Assembly: GCA_002448235.1 (NCBI GenBank)
Contig: DIXF01000017.1
Coordinates: forward strand, 228,146-292,145
Direction of reading: 5' to 3'
Origin: Syntrophaceae bacterium UBA6087
GTDB taxonomy: Bacteria > Desulfobacterota > Desulfomonilia > UBA1062
Length of the DNA: 64,000 bases
Under the pieces are notes generated by a model. That model saw only the letters and a list, made by a program, of their open reading frames with translations, made no database searches and was not told where the DNA came from. Numbering within the stretch: the first letter of the stretch is position 1; every line of letters begins with the position of its first letter. This document shows, piece by piece, positions 8,869-18,370 of this stretch. The translations under genes were made by a program, and so were the position numbers.

Positions 8869-9864
8869 TCAGCCGAGGTCGAAATCCATATCCAGAAAGT
8901 CCCCGATCTCTTCGGCTGTTGCCGTTTCTTCCCGGGCATCCTGGATTATTCCATTAAAATCGAGATATCCGGTGAGGGTCAAATTTCCAAGATAATATCT
9001 GAGAAACCTGACCTTCACCCAGGGAGCGCATATGCCGAGGGTGAAGATGAGCAGAGGGACGCTGGAAACGATAAGCCAGAGAAGCCCTCCGAACGTGATG
9101 TCCGAACGGAAGCGCGCCCCTTGAAAGGTCGTGTGGTTCCAGAGGTACCGCGTTTTCAGGCTGCTGTACCAGATCATGGATATGAATACCGTGGGGAGAG
9201 CCAGGAGAAGGGCGACGATATATTTTCCCAGCAGGTCGGAACCCTTGCCGTCAAAGCCGAACCTGCTGTTGCCGTAACAGGTGTTGTCAAAGAAGAATGC
9301 CGCTTTCCGGACATCGTAGTACGGTGAATACAGGCTCAGGGTGATAAGGTTCAGCAGCATGGAGCTGCAGAATATCCGTGCGAAGTCCCGCCATCTCCCC
9401 CGGAATGAGAACCGGACGCCCCGCAGGGAAGTCCTGCTGTACCGATACCGTCTCATCCCGACGACAGCAATGGGGATGAAGGCGGAAATCAGGATCAGCG
9501 AAAGGAGCCCCCCGATCAAAACAATGAAAATGTGCGCTCCGAACATTCCCGGAGCATTCTGGAGCAGGATGAAAGGGATGCCGAAAATGAGGGCTGCCTT
9601 GAGCCACCCCCAAAGCGCCTCTTTTGGCGTCCCGTGATAACTGAGCCTGTCCCCGTCCATATCGACCTGCCCCCAAAGGTATTTCCTCACCTTTACCTTG
9701 GCCCAGAAGTAATAGATCCCCAGGGTAATGATTATAAGGAAAAGGTTCACGATCTGGATGCCGAAAAGCGTGCCGCCGCTGCCATGGAAAGAGAACGCAA
9801 ACGCTTTCGTCTCTTCCGGGCTTCTGAACTCGGTCTCCTGCAGTCTGTATGATTGTGTCTGCAT
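8869..9864 (-). CDS. DUF898 (YjgN-type) inner-membrane protein
   Basis: 331 residues with about 7 hydrophobic helices and the DUF898 hallmarks: FSFHGSGGTLFGI near the N-terminus, TLGIYYFWAKVKVRKYLW after helix 1, and a second copy of the same pattern, ICAPWVKVRFLRYYLGN, near the C-terminus. The duplicated unit is typical of YjgN. Function is unknown. It is the first gene of a two-gene operon with the M48 protease; its start lies about 250 bases from the divergent acyl-CoA ligase gene. Confidence 0.85.
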   Translation of the reverse strand: MQTQSYRLQETEFRSPEETKAFAFSFHGSGGTLFGIQIVNLFLIIITLGIYYFWAKVKVRKYLWGQVDMDGDRLSYHGTPKEALWGWLKAALIFGIPFILLQNAPGMFGAHIFIVLIGGLLSLILISAFIPIAVVGMRRYRYSRTSLRGVRFSFRGRWRDFARIFCSSMLLNLITLSLYSPYYDVRKAAFFFDNTCYGNSRFGFDGKGSDLLGKYIVALLLALPTVFISMIWYSSLKTRYLWNHTTFQGARFRSDITFGGLLWLIVSSVPLLIFTLGICAPWVKVRFLRYYLGNLTLTGYLDFNGIIQDAREETATAEEIGDFLDMDFDLG

Positions 9865-10118
9865 GGGTACTCCTCCTCGTCATAAGATAAATACAAACGG
9901 TAAGAACATTCACATAATCGGCATAAGAGACGGTATATTCAAGCTTAAAATCATCACAGCTCCGGTTCGGAATAAGAGACCCGCATCAGCATCATCGGAT
10001 ATGGGTCTCGGTTTGAGAACCGCTATACAATATTTCAATTTACTATATATGTTTAATAGTTTAAATATCCGTGTATATTAACAGGTTTGAACGATATCCA
10101 CCCCCCGGAGGGCCTTTC

Positions 10119-11966
10119 ATGAGACGCATTAATTTGAAAACCGTTATCCGTACGTTTCTGTGGTTTGTCAATTTCAGGACCATGATCAAGCTCACCATGT
10201 CGTGGTTGTGGCTTCGGCGCGGCCGGACTTTCTTCATCTTCGAAGGCAGGCAGTACACCTACGGAGAGGTATACCGGCAGGCGCAGCGATACGCCGACTT
10301 CTTCCTCGCCGAGCGCAGCAGACTCCTCCGGAGCGGGAAGCTGAAAAACGGCGAGCGCCTTGCACTGGGGATCTACATGGAGAACGCCCCGGAGTTCATC
10401 TTCGCCTCTCTCGGTGCGGGCTTGAGCAATTCGATCCTCTTTGCCATCAACACCGGCTTTCGCGGGGAAACACTGGCAAAGGTCATCGATCAGGCGAACA
10501 TCACCCGCCTGATCGTAAATAAAAGTTCGGCCCCTGAAGTGGAAAGCGCCCTGCCAATGGTCACCGTGCTCGGACGCGGGGATATCCTCTTTGCAGGGAG
10601 CGCTGTGGATATCGCCGGCAGGGGCTACCGGGTGCTCGAGCAGGCCATCGAGCAGTCCCTGCCCGCTGCGGCAGATACAAGCATGGTGCCCATCGACAAC
10701 TTCAGCCCGGTGCTCATCATCTACACCTCCGGCACGACCAGCCTGCCCAAAGCGGTGCCCTGCACGCACATCAAGCTCGTGGGAGCAGGGTTCGTGGTCG
10801 AGTCCGACGTCCGACTCACCAAAAAGGACCGCGGCTACATCTCCATGCCGCTCTTCCACTCGAACGCCTGGTACATCGGCATCCTGCCGCAGATGATCGC
10901 GGGCAGCTCCTTCGTGCTCAAACCGAAATTCAGCGCGAGGGCCTTCGAGGAGGACATGCTGGAACACGGCGTAACCTTCCTGAACTATGTCGGCCAGCCG
11001 CTGCACTACATCATCGATGCCCTGGAAAAAAAATACGGCAGCCCCGATGCCGTCGAGGAAGCCCTGGCGAATCATCCGAGAAACCGCTTCCGGCGAGCCT
11101 ACGGCAACGGGGCCTCGGCCGTGGACCGCAAAAAACTGATGCGATACCTCAATATGGATCATATCTTCGAGATCTACGGCTCCACCGAGGCGGTCATCAC
11201 CACGGCCAACCGGCCGGGCGACCCCATCGATTCCGTCGGCAAGGCGCCGAACTCGGTCGTGATTCTCGATGAGCAGTGCCGTGAGTGCGCCCCCGGGCTC
11301 GTGGATGCGAAAGGGCAGCTCACGAACTACGATCAGGCCGTGGGAGAGATCTGCAGTCAGGTGGACAGCGACAATTTACGGTTCGAGGGCTACCTCGGCG
11401 ACTCCAAGGCAACAAACCAGAAGTTCAGAGACGGGATCTACCATTCGGGAGACCTGGGCCATGTCCGGTTGATCGGCCGCAAGCGCTACCTCTACTTCAA
11501 CGGCCGCACCGACGACTGGATACGCAAGGACGGCGAGAACTTCTCTGCCGATAGCGTCCTGCGGTATGCCCAGGAGATGCCAGGAGTGGATTGCGCCGTT
11601 GCTTACGGTGCGCCGTGCGACGTGGCGGACGAAAAGGTCATGGTGGCGGTCCAGCTCAAGAAAGGCGCAATATTCGACCCTGCAGCGGTTCATACCTGGC
11701 TCGTCCGGCAGCAGAAGGAAGGCGGCATGGACCCGAAGTGGATGCCCGACTTTATCCGGGTCATCGACAGCTTTCCCGTGACCGACACGCACAAGATCGT
11801 GGTCCGTCCCTACAAGCGTGATCATTACAACATCGAGAGCAATCCCGATATGGTGGTGTACTACCGGATAAAGGGGGACGAGACATACAACGTCCTGACC
11901 CCGGAAAAATACCGTGACCTGAAGGCGTGCTTCATCCGAAACGGCCGCGAATGCATGCTGGGATAG
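10119..11966 (+). CDS. FATP-like acyl-CoA synthetase (AMP-forming)
   Basis: 615 residues from the ATG at 10119, which has GGAGG at 10107-10111. The AMP-binding loop [11 protein letters not shown] is at about residues 204-214, and a typical adenylate site IYGSTEAV follows. The hinge and C-terminal region [21 protein letters not shown] matches the fatty-acid transport protein/very-long-chain acyl-CoA synthetase branch. A hydrophobic N-terminal helix (about residues 8-30) fits membrane association. The reaction is ATP-dependent CoA thioester formation from a fatty or related acid. The loop has Ser where most members have Gly (SGTTSLPK), a conservative change. Convergent with the ywbE-MerR-nitronate monooxygenase operon. 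Confidence 0.85.
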   Translation: MRRINLKTVIRTFLWFVNFRTMIKLTMSWLWLRRGRTFFIFEGRQYTYGEVYRQAQRYADFFLAERSRLLRSGKLKNGERLALGIYMENAPEFIFASLGAGLSNSILFAINTGFRGETLAKVIDQANITRLIVNKSSAPEVESALPMVTVLGRGDILFAGSAVDIAGRGYRVLEQAIEQSLPAAADTSMVPIDNFSPVLIIYTSGTTSLPKAVPCTHIKLVGAGFVVESDVRLTKKDRGYISMPLFHSNAWYIGILPQMIAGSSFVLKPKFSARAFEEDMLEHGVTFLNYVGQPLHYIIDALEKKYGSPDAVEEALANHPRNRFRRAYGNGASAVDRKKLMRYLNMDHIFEIYGSTEAVITTANRPGDPIDSVGKAPNSVVILDEQCRECAPGLVDAKGQLTNYDQAVGEICSQVDSDNLRFEGYLGDSKATNQKFRDGIYHSGDLGHVRLIGRKRYLYFNGRTDDWIRKDGENFSADSVLRYAQEMPGVDCAVAYGAPCDVADEKVMVAVQLKKGAIFDPAAVHTWLVRQQKEGGMDPKWMPDFIRVIDSFPVTDTHKIVVRPYKRDHYNIESNPDMVVYYRIKGDETYNVLTPEKYRDLKACFIRNGRECMLG

Positions 11967-12097
11967 GTTTCCCCGGAGCCTGAAGAGAGCAGATAAAACC
12001 AGCGTAAAGGCGCTCTTGCGGATGGCGGTCGTCTGGAACATACCCATTGCCTGCAACCGGGCATCTGCCGATTTCATGATTACCAAAAAGGTCGGCG

Positions 12098-12295
12098 TTA
12101 TCCGGCAAGGATTTCCTTCACCCGTCCCACTTCGCCGCTCACAAGGCGCACCTTTATCCCGTGCGGGTGGGTCGGCGAGTTTGTCAGGATGTCTTTCACT
12201 GTTCCCTCTGTCAGTCTTCCGGATTGCTGGTCCTGCTTCAGTACTATTCGTACACGCGATCCCGGTTTGATATCGGTACGGTTCCTTCCGTCCAT
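12098..12295 (-). CDS. ywbE: YwbE family protein (DUF2196)
   Basis: 65 residues, basic, with the family sequence [19 protein letters not shown], then the near-invariant [23 protein letters not shown] and EVGRVKEI. It looks like a single SH3-like beta-barrel, but its function is unknown in all organisms. GAGGAG lies 7 bases before the ATG. Last gene of the apparent nitronate monooxygenase-MerR-YwbE operon. Confidence 0.85.
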   Translation of the reverse strand: MDGRNRTDIKPGSRVRIVLKQDQQSGRLTEGTVKDILTNSPTHPHGIKVRLVSGEVGRVKEILAG

Positions 12296-12354
12296 AAAAA
12301 TCTCCTCTTCTGCAAGTATGCCCGGGAGGCGCCGGGCGGTCGGCCAATAAAATG

Positions 12355-13068
12355 CTACTCCTCCGAATCGTTCTTGGACCTGCCCAGGCTCCGCTGGATG
12401 CGGCTCTGGATCTTCTGCTGGAAGAGCCTCCTCAGGACATAGCTGCGGAACAGGTTGGCCGCCCGTGTGAGGTCCGCGGTTATCCGCGCATTGCCTTTAG
12501 CTGACATGCCGCTGGTGATCTTCCTGCGGAGCAACACCTCATGCTCGGTGATCTCCCTGGCAAGGCGGACATAGAACTCCAGATCCCTGGGGTCGAGGCC
12601 GTACCGGTAGACCTGCCGGACAGCGTCCCGGGCTATGGTGACGTCTTCCTGGTTGTAGAGGGCCTGCTTTTTCTCCCGTAAGTAGGGCATGACGAGGCCG
12701 ATGGTCTCTACCTCGTCAAGCTGGTCTGAGGTAAGCCCTGTTACCCGCAGAAACTCGGACCGGTCCACCAGATCCGTCTCGCCGCCGGCCATGGGGGAAA
12801 ACACGGCATTCTCCACTTCTTCGGACTCTTCCAGGCTGAAGCCGTCATCCATGCGGCGGAGGATGTTCCTGATCACGGAGAGGGGGTAGAACTTCCTGTC
12901 CTGGAGTTGCTGGATCGCTTCGAGCTTCCCTATGCAGGCCTCGTCATAGTAGGCCATCTTTTTATTGACCCTCTCCGGGGATGGGAGGAGCCCCTCCTTC
13001 ACGTAATACCGGATCGTGGAGGCCGGGACCCCGCTTTTCTTCGCAATTTCACCTATCTTGAAACCCAT
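12355..13068 (-). CDS. MerR-family transcriptional regulator
   Basis: 237 residues. The N-terminal winged helix-turn-helix, FKIGEIAKKSGVPASTIRYYVKEGLLP, is classic MerR. It is followed by the second half of the DNA-binding domain (YYDEACIGKLEAIQQLQDRKFYPLSVIRNIL) and a dimerisation helix. The C-terminal effector region of about 150 residues is larger than in metal sensors and has no conserved Cys, so an organic ligand is more likely. It is encoded 39 bases downstream of the nitronate monooxygenase gene in the same direction. The 37-bp palindrome ahead of that gene is its most likely operator, giving autoregulation. Confidence 0.85.
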   Translation of the reverse strand: MGFKIGEIAKKSGVPASTIRYYVKEGLLPSPERVNKKMAYYDEACIGKLEAIQQLQDRKFYPLSVIRNILRRMDDGFSLEESEEVENAVFSPMAGGETDLVDRSEFLRVTGLTSDQLDEVETIGLVMPYLREKKQALYNQEDVTIARDAVRQVYRYGLDPRDLEFYVRLAREITEHEVLLRRKITSGMSAKGNARITADLTRAANLFRSYVLRRLFQQKIQSRIQRSLGRSKNDSEE

Positions 13069-13107
13069 GACTTCTTACGTCCTATCTTGATATTTCTTGC
13101 CGGGAGA

Positions 13108-14145
13108 TCATGAAAAGATGCCGGCCATCCGCTTCTCCACGGCTTGAGCCTCGCGGACCATGCGATCGATCAGCTCTTTGACCGTGGGTTCGTCCTTGAT
13201 CAGGCCTGTGCACTGTCCCACCGGGAGGATACCCTTCTCGGTGTTGCCTTCTTTCGTAGCCAACTGGAACGCCTTGGAGGCGTTGGCCAGATACGCGAGC
13301 TGTATGGAGTTTTTCCATCCGGACAGAAGCACTCCGATGAACAGCTTTACAAAGGGCAGATGCAGCGACCTGGCAATGTCCTGCGCATTGAAGAATGCCG
13401 CGGGCAGGTTCAGGCCCTTTTTCTTCTGACGCTCCGCAGCATCTGTCTTGAGGACGCGGCACCAGAGACCGTCGATGCGCTTGGAATAGAGCGTGTCCGT
13501 CGTTTCCCTGGTCAGGGAGAGGTCTTTGTAGTTCTGGTGCAGCGGGCTCTCCTTGGTCGTCATAAGCCGGGTGCCCATGGCCACGCCCTCTGCGCCCAGC
13601 GCGAGCGCTGCCGCAAGGCCTCTGCCGTCCGCGATGCCGCCTGCGGCGATCACCGGGATCGAAAGCGCGTTTACCAGGCTCGGCACCAAGCAGAACGTGG
13701 TGACGAATTCGCCGTGAGCAGCTGCCTCGTTGCCTGTGGCAATGACGGCGTCGCAGCCGTACTCCTGCGCGCGCTTTGCGTGCCGGGGGCTGACCACGGT
13801 GGCGATGACCTTGCCGCCGTATTTATGCGCCTCCTCCACGATCCAGTCACCCTTGCCCAGGGCGAAGTTGATGACCGGAACCTGCTCTTCCAGAAGGACT
13901 TTCGCCGAGTCCTTGGCCCCGGGGAAAAGGAGCGAGGCATTGGCCCCGAAGGGTTTGTCCGTGAGCTTGCGGATCAGGCGGATCGCTGCCCTGGTCTCCT
14001 CCTTTTCCAGAGGGCCGGTCGCGAGTATGCCCAGGCCGCCGGCGTTCGAAACGGCAGCCACCATCTCGGGTATGCTGATCCAGCTCATGCCGGAAAGAAA
14101 GATCGGGTACTGAATGCCCATCATTTCGGTGATTCTTGTCTTCAT
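13108..14145 (-). CDS. Nitronate monooxygenase / 2-nitropropane dioxygenase family flavoprotein
   Basis: 345 residues forming an FMN-binding TIM barrel. It has the family opening MGIQYPIFLSGMSW and ISIPEMVAAVSNAGGLGILATG, an EAAAHGEF segment at the place of the catalytic His loop, and the FMN phosphate site IPVIAAGGIADGRGLAAALALGAEGVAMGTRLM. Members oxidise nitronates or act as FabK-like enoyl reductases; the choice is not clear here. GGAGG sits 5 bases before the ATG. The 37-bp perfect palindrome 22 bases upstream and the downstream MerR gene point to substrate-induced control. Confidence 0.85.
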   Translation of the reverse strand: MKTRITEMMGIQYPIFLSGMSWISIPEMVAAVSNAGGLGILATGPLEKEETRAAIRLIRKLTDKPFGANASLLFPGAKDSAKVLLEEQVPVINFALGKGDWIVEEAHKYGGKVIATVVSPRHAKRAQEYGCDAVIATGNEAAAHGEFVTTFCLVPSLVNALSIPVIAAGGIADGRGLAAALALGAEGVAMGTRLMTTKESPLHQNYKDLSLTRETTDTLYSKRIDGLWCRVLKTDAAERQKKKGLNLPAAFFNAQDIARSLHLPFVKLFIGVLLSGWKNSIQLAYLANASKAFQLATKEGNTEKGILPVGQCTGLIKDEPTVKELIDRMVREAQAVEKRMAGIFS

Positions 14146-14166
14146 AATGCCCTCCAGGGGTGTTTT

Positions 14167-14203
14167 GTTATGAACATTAAAGTTTAACTTTAATGTTCAT
14201 AAC
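14167..14203. promoter_or_regulatory. 37-bp perfect palindrome, probable MerR operator
   Basis: The left arm is GTTATGAACATTAAAGTT (14167-14184), T is the centre (14185), and the right arm is its exact reverse complement (14186-14203). It lies 22-58 bases before the nitronate monooxygenase start, where a promoter should be. MerR-type regulators bind long dyads across the promoter spacer, and the operon encodes one. As a transcript it would also fold, but there is no T-run, so an operator is the better reading. Confidence 0.7.
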
Positions 14204-14259
14204 GGAAAGTAACATGCTTTTCAAGAGGAAATTTCAAAAGACCGGATGTATACTTCTGC

Positions 14260-14288
14260 TTGAAATGCATGAAGATTTAAAGGATGAT
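14260..14288 (+). promoter_or_regulatory. Candidate sigma-70 promoter for the CARDB gene
   Basis: TTGAAA at 14260-14265 and GATGAT at 14283-14288 are separated by 17 bases, about 75 bases ahead of the ATG at 14363. The -35 matches 5 of 6 and the -10 matches 4 of 6. Confidence 0.35.
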
Positions 14289-14362
14289 TTATCCTGCGGC
14301 TTGTGCTCAATAATGACGTGACGACACCACGGAAACAAATGGCTAAAAGGAGGCTGACAACG

Positions 14363-15700
14363 ATGAGGATTATCAATCACGGACTGTGCTTCGTTTTTCT
14401 GATCATTGCAATGGCGCTCAACGGAGCCCCGCAGGCGCACGCTGCCGGACAGTATGATCTTGCAATAACAGCGTTCAGGGCTGCTCCTGCCGGGGGGACG
14501 ATCAGCACCAGCTTCGTCTACTATGTGACCATCAGGAACATGGGAAGTACGCCGGCCCTTCTGAAGGATCTCGGGATCGAGCGGAACGACGATGTCATGC
14601 AGAGCGCCACCACCCGGCCGTGGGGGTCGCAGACCGTAACTTTAAGCCCGGGGCAGACGTATGACTGCAGCGTCAGCCGCTTGTTCGGGTCCGGTACCGG
14701 CACTCTGCCGGCAGGAAGACATATAATGAAGGCAACGATAAATCATTTCAATCTCGCCGAAGACCAGAATCCGGCGAACAATTCTTTTTATGTGCCCGTG
14801 GAAGTGATTGATCCGTCCGCGGGGGATCCGGGGTGGCCCGATCTGTACATACGGGACGTCTACACAATGTGTGACGGGAAAATGGCAACGGGGCTGAATA
14901 GAGAAGTGCCGTCAGGCAGACCGGTAACGATCGCCCTGCATCCCATGGAAAATATCGGTAAACAGCCGGCCTTTCTGCCGAAGGGGCTGCTCCTTATGCA
15001 GGCAACCGAGAATGGACAGCCTGTCGGCTCGATGGTGGTGGACAAAACCCATATCATGAAGGCCGGCAAAGGTTTCCATTACGAATTCGAGATCCCTGCT
15101 GCAAAGCTGATCCGTCCGGGAGCTCACGAAATCAGGATAACGGCGGACCCCCACAACGCAGTAAGAGAGAGCAATGACAACAACAACCTCTGGGCTTTTT
15201 TCATCACCGTGAAAGGCTCTGACCTGGCGGTGACCGGCGTGACGGCCGCACCGTCCGACCCGAGCACCCGGCATAACATCACATTGTCCGTGACCGTAAA
15301 GAACATGAGCACAGGACAAGCGGTTTATTCTCCGCAGGGGGTACCCTTCCTGTCCTACGGTTCTCCGAACAAGACCTACCAAATGGCCGCCCCGGCAAAC
15401 CTTACCCTGGCGGCAGGTCAGGAATACCGCACTACCCTGACCGTACCGGCATTTGCCCCCAATGCAGGCAGCTACAATCTTACCGTTGCAGTGGACAAGA
15501 CAGGGGACCCGAACCCGGCGAACAATACCTTTACCCTGCCCGTTACGCTGCGCAACCCCCGCCCTTCGGAGATGACCGGCACTTCTTCCAAGGGCGTCGC
15601 GCCGCCTCCCGGCAGCATAGTTCAACCCATGCAGCAGCCGATCAATCAGCTGCCCAATACCGCCCCTCCCAAAGTCACTACGCCCGGGGCGATCAGGTAA
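14363..15700 (+). CDS. Secreted CARDB-domain protein
   Basis: 445 residues from the ATG at 14363, which has AAGGAGG at 14347-14353; an in-frame ATG further upstream would delay the signal peptide. The signal peptide ends near PQAHAAG. Three immunoglobulin-like CARDB modules follow. They are marked by the repeated phrases YDLAITAFRAAP, DLAVTGVTAAP, and ends such as EDQNPANNSFYVPVEV, VRESNDNNNLWAFFITV and DPNPANNTFTLPV. The last 45 residues are Pro/Gln-rich and unstructured. CARDB domains are extracellular adhesion-type folds. Like the TIG protein at 6144 it is a lone gene with a proline-rich tail or linker. Confidence 0.75.
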   Translation: MRIINHGLCFVFLIIAMALNGAPQAHAAGQYDLAITAFRAAPAGGTISTSFVYYVTIRNMGSTPALLKDLGIERNDDVMQSATTRPWGSQTVTLSPGQTYDCSVSRLFGSGTGTLPAGRHIMKATINHFNLAEDQNPANNSFYVPVEVIDPSAGDPGWPDLYIRDVYTMCDGKMATGLNREVPSGRPVTIALHPMENIGKQPAFLPKGLLLMQATENGQPVGSMVVDKTHIMKAGKGFHYEFEIPAAKLIRPGAHEIRITADPHNAVRESNDNNNLWAFFITVKGSDLAVTGVTAAPSDPSTRHNITLSVTVKNMSTGQAVYSPQGVPFLSYGSPNKTYQMAAPANLTLAAGQEYRTTLTVPAFAPNAGSYNLTVAVDKTGDPNPANNTFTLPVTLRNPRPSEMTGTSSKGVAPPPGSIVQPMQQPINQLPNTAPPKVTTPGAIR

Positions 15701-15712
15701 AGACCGGGCAAA

Positions 15713-15728
15713 GGCCGGATTACCGGCC
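15713..15728. terminator. Hairpin between convergent CARDB and cytochrome genes
   Basis: GGCCGG and CCGGCC with an ATTA loop make a 6-bp GC stem between two converging stop codons. No T-run follows on either strand, so it is only terminator-like. Confidence 0.35.
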
Positions 15729-15745
15729 GTCATCCTCTCCGGGGG

Positions 15746-18238
15746 TCATGCCATGAACACCGCCCAGAAGATAAGGGCGGTCAGCCCGAGGCCGAGCAGT
15801 ACGCTGGCAATGCCGAACAGCCCGGCAAAAAGCTGTATTCCGGTACCCGGGCCTGCGCACTTGATCTCTTCGAGCCGGTTTTCCTCGAGAATGCGCTCAT
15901 ATTCCATGGGCCGCTCGCTCTTGAGTGCCTCCAGGGCATATCTGCCCGTGAAGATGTTTTTCTCCAGGGGGAACTTGTCCGGCACCAGGTGGGTGTTGAA
16001 GAAGTGGACCGTAAAAATGAACACCGCCGCGAGGAAGGCCTCTTCGGAATGGGCCAGGTGGGTGATGTTTATCATCCACCCGGGCATTACGTACGACGAC
16101 AGCTCGGGTATCCACATGACGACGCCTGAGAGCCCGATGACAAACATGCCCCAGAAGACCGCCATGAAATCGAATTTCTCCCAGTAGGTCCACCGGTCGA
16201 ACTGCGGCCTCTCTCCCCTGTTGAAGAACCACTTGAACATACCTATGCAGTCCTGCACGTCCTTGATCCGCGGGAACAGGGAGTCAGGCCCGAAGAGCCG
16301 GCCCATCCATCCCCGGACACGGAAGCCCGGGAAAAGGAACTTCATGGACAGCCACCAGACGTAGAGGAACAGGATGCACATGGCCGCCGCGCCGATGCGG
16401 TGAAGGACCGCAGCGCCTTCTACCCCTCCCATCAGGGATATGAAGATCCTGGCCCACGAGGCTTCGGCATACTTGATCGGGAACCCCGAGATCACCACGC
16501 TGAAGAAAGAGAGGATAAGGATCACGTGCATGATCCGGTCACGAAGGGTGAATCTCCTGACATACTGCCGGCCCTCCTCTTCGCTCAGCTCGGCCTTGAC
16601 CTTAAGCCCGGCCTTTACCAGACGGGTCTTCTCCGCATAGGCCTTGCGCCACCAGAGCAGGGAATGGAGCCAGAAGAAGGCGAACACCCCTGCCAGCAGG
16701 GCGATCATGAATTTCTCGGTCAGGTACAGCCCGAGGAACCCTTTCGGGTCGTGCGGGTCCGGATGCGGCACATAAGACACGAAGCGCGGGTGGAAGCCGT
16801 CATGGCACTTCCCGCAGGTCGTTACCAGCGCCTCGGGATTCAAGCCGGATGCGGGGTCCTCCGGACTCAGGATATTGTGGGCTGTATGGCAGTCGGCACA
16901 GCCGGCCACCTTGTCGAGATAGCCCAGTTTCTTGGCCTTGCCGTGGTACGTCTCGCCATAGGCTTTCACCGCCCCAGCGAAAACACCGTAACCCTTGGCC
17001 GTGCCGCCTTCCCGGTGGCACGAGGCGCAGACCGCGGTATAGTACTCCCGCTTGTCGGCGTTTCCCTTGTCCGTCGAGGCAAAGACCCGCATATCGTGCG
17101 TGCCGTGGCAGTCGCTGCACGAAGCGGCATCTTTGTTCCCTGCAAGGACCTTGGCCGCATGCCCCTTGTTCACGTACGTATCCTTGTCGCTGTGGCACTT
17201 CAGGCAGGTCGCAATTTCCGCCGCCTTGTCATTCTTCTCTTCGGCGGGCCGGTCCGAATGGATATCGGTGTGGCACTGGAGGCACGAGAGCTTTGCCTCG
17301 ACAGCGTGGTAGCTTTTTGCATACTTCTTCTCGATGTCCCGGTGGCAGGCGGCGCAGGACGCCGTCTCCGGTTTTTCCACCTTCTTCATGTGCCCGGCCA
17401 TGTCGGTTACGCCCCGGTGGCAGGTGTTGCAGCTCAAACTCCCGTGGGCGGACTGGGAAAAATGCTTATCATACGTAAGGCCTGAATGGCAGGATTTGCA
17501 CTCGTCGAGCGCTGGGGCCGGAGCCTGAGTTGCAGCGTTCATCACAGCCGGGGCCTTGGCCTTTTTCGGAACAGGAGCCTCGCGGGGATGGATGCCCGAG
17601 TGGCACTGGGAGCAGGAAAATTTCTTCACGGTCGTGTGGAACCCCTGCTTCCGGACGCCATCGTGACAGGTGAGGCACGATGCCGTCTCGATCGTTTGCC
17701 TGCCCTGCATGTGCTTTGGAATGTCGGTCACTCCCTTGTGGCAGACGGAGCATTCAAGTTTCCCGTGCTTTGTCTGGGAAAAATGCTTGCCGTACTCGGG
17801 TTTGTTATGGCACGCCGTGCAGCTCGGGGCAGGGGCTGATGCTTTTGCAGGCAAGGCCTTGCCGGAAACCTTGGGAGACGGCTTCTTTCCGTCCTCTTTC
17901 TTGAGGGAGGCCTCCGGAGCCTTGGTGCCGGTCGAACCGCCGGAGAGCATCTGCTCGTGGCTTGCGAGAAACTTGGCGGACAAAGGAATCTTCCCCTCAC
18001 CATGGCACGCCGTGCACTGCTGCATCATCATGGCCTTTGTATCCGGATGCGTTTCCGAAAGGACCTTCTTGTCCGCATGGCATGCAGCACAGTCGCCCGG
18101 CTGGGCATTGGCCGGACTCTCGGGCGCACCTTCCCGGGCCTGGGGCATGCCGGTCAAGACCAGCATCCCAACGGCTGCAAGAGCGAGGATGCGCAGTGTT
18201 ACCTTGAATATTGACCGGGATTCCTGGGTCTTATCCAC
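15746..18238 (-). CDS. 15-heme cytochrome c fused to a b-type membrane cytochrome
   Basis: 830 residues. A signal anchor (residues 11-33) is followed by a periplasmic region to about residue 490 with fifteen CxxCH heme sites that I counted. Residues about 140-216 and 247-326 are copies of the same tetraheme unit (KHFSQ..HG.L.C..CH.GVTD..). From residue 505 to the end there are about 6 membrane helices with His residues (FFWLHSLLWW, VILILSFFSVVISGFPIKY, VLHRIGAA, FTVHFFNTHLVP) like cytochrome b561/formate dehydrogenase gamma. It should pass electrons between the quinone pool and the periplasmic molybdoenzyme, taking the place of an NrfD-type anchor. Last gene of the operon. The b-c fusion is unusual. 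Confidence 0.85.
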   Translation of the reverse strand: MDKTQESRSIFKVTLRILALAAVGMLVLTGMPQAREGAPESPANAQPGDCAACHADKKVLSETHPDTKAMMMQQCTACHGEGKIPLSAKFLASHEQMLSGGSTGTKAPEASLKKEDGKKPSPKVSGKALPAKASAPAPSCTACHNKPEYGKHFSQTKHGKLECSVCHKGVTDIPKHMQGRQTIETASCLTCHDGVRKQGFHTTVKKFSCSQCHSGIHPREAPVPKKAKAPAVMNAATQAPAPALDECKSCHSGLTYDKHFSQSAHGSLSCNTCHRGVTDMAGHMKKVEKPETASCAACHRDIEKKYAKSYHAVEAKLSCLQCHTDIHSDRPAEEKNDKAAEIATCLKCHSDKDTYVNKGHAAKVLAGNKDAASCSDCHGTHDMRVFASTDKGNADKREYYTAVCASCHREGGTAKGYGVFAGAVKAYGETYHGKAKKLGYLDKVAGCADCHTAHNILSPEDPASGLNPEALVTTCGKCHDGFHPRFVSYVPHPDPHDPKGFLGLYLTEKFMIALLAGVFAFFWLHSLLWWRKAYAEKTRLVKAGLKVKAELSEEEGRQYVRRFTLRDRIMHVILILSFFSVVISGFPIKYAEASWARIFISLMGGVEGAAVLHRIGAAAMCILFLYVWWLSMKFLFPGFRVRGWMGRLFGPDSLFPRIKDVQDCIGMFKWFFNRGERPQFDRWTYWEKFDFMAVFWGMFVIGLSGVVMWIPELSSYVMPGWMINITHLAHSEEAFLAAVFIFTVHFFNTHLVPDKFPLEKNIFTGRYALEALKSERPMEYERILEENRLEEIKCAGPGTGIQLFAGLFGIASVLLGLGLTALIFWAVFMA

Positions 18239-18370
18239 GTACCGCCTCCTGGTGAGCGAATGAATTCTTCACGAACTACAGCAAAAGATCCGACGCAGGA
18301 GCATGAGTCCTAAAAACGTCCATCATGTCTCCTGCCCGGAAATCCAGTTTTTACCGGGTGCGTTTCCCCT

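Noticed and set aside
10053..11162. 369-codon minus-strand frame
   Set aside because: Antisense to the acyl-CoA synthetase gene, which has intact motifs; the frame has low-complexity His/Arg-rich content typical of shadows.
13144..14187. 347-codon plus-strand frame
   Set aside because: Antisense to the nitronate monooxygenase gene and crosses its palindrome; no domain.
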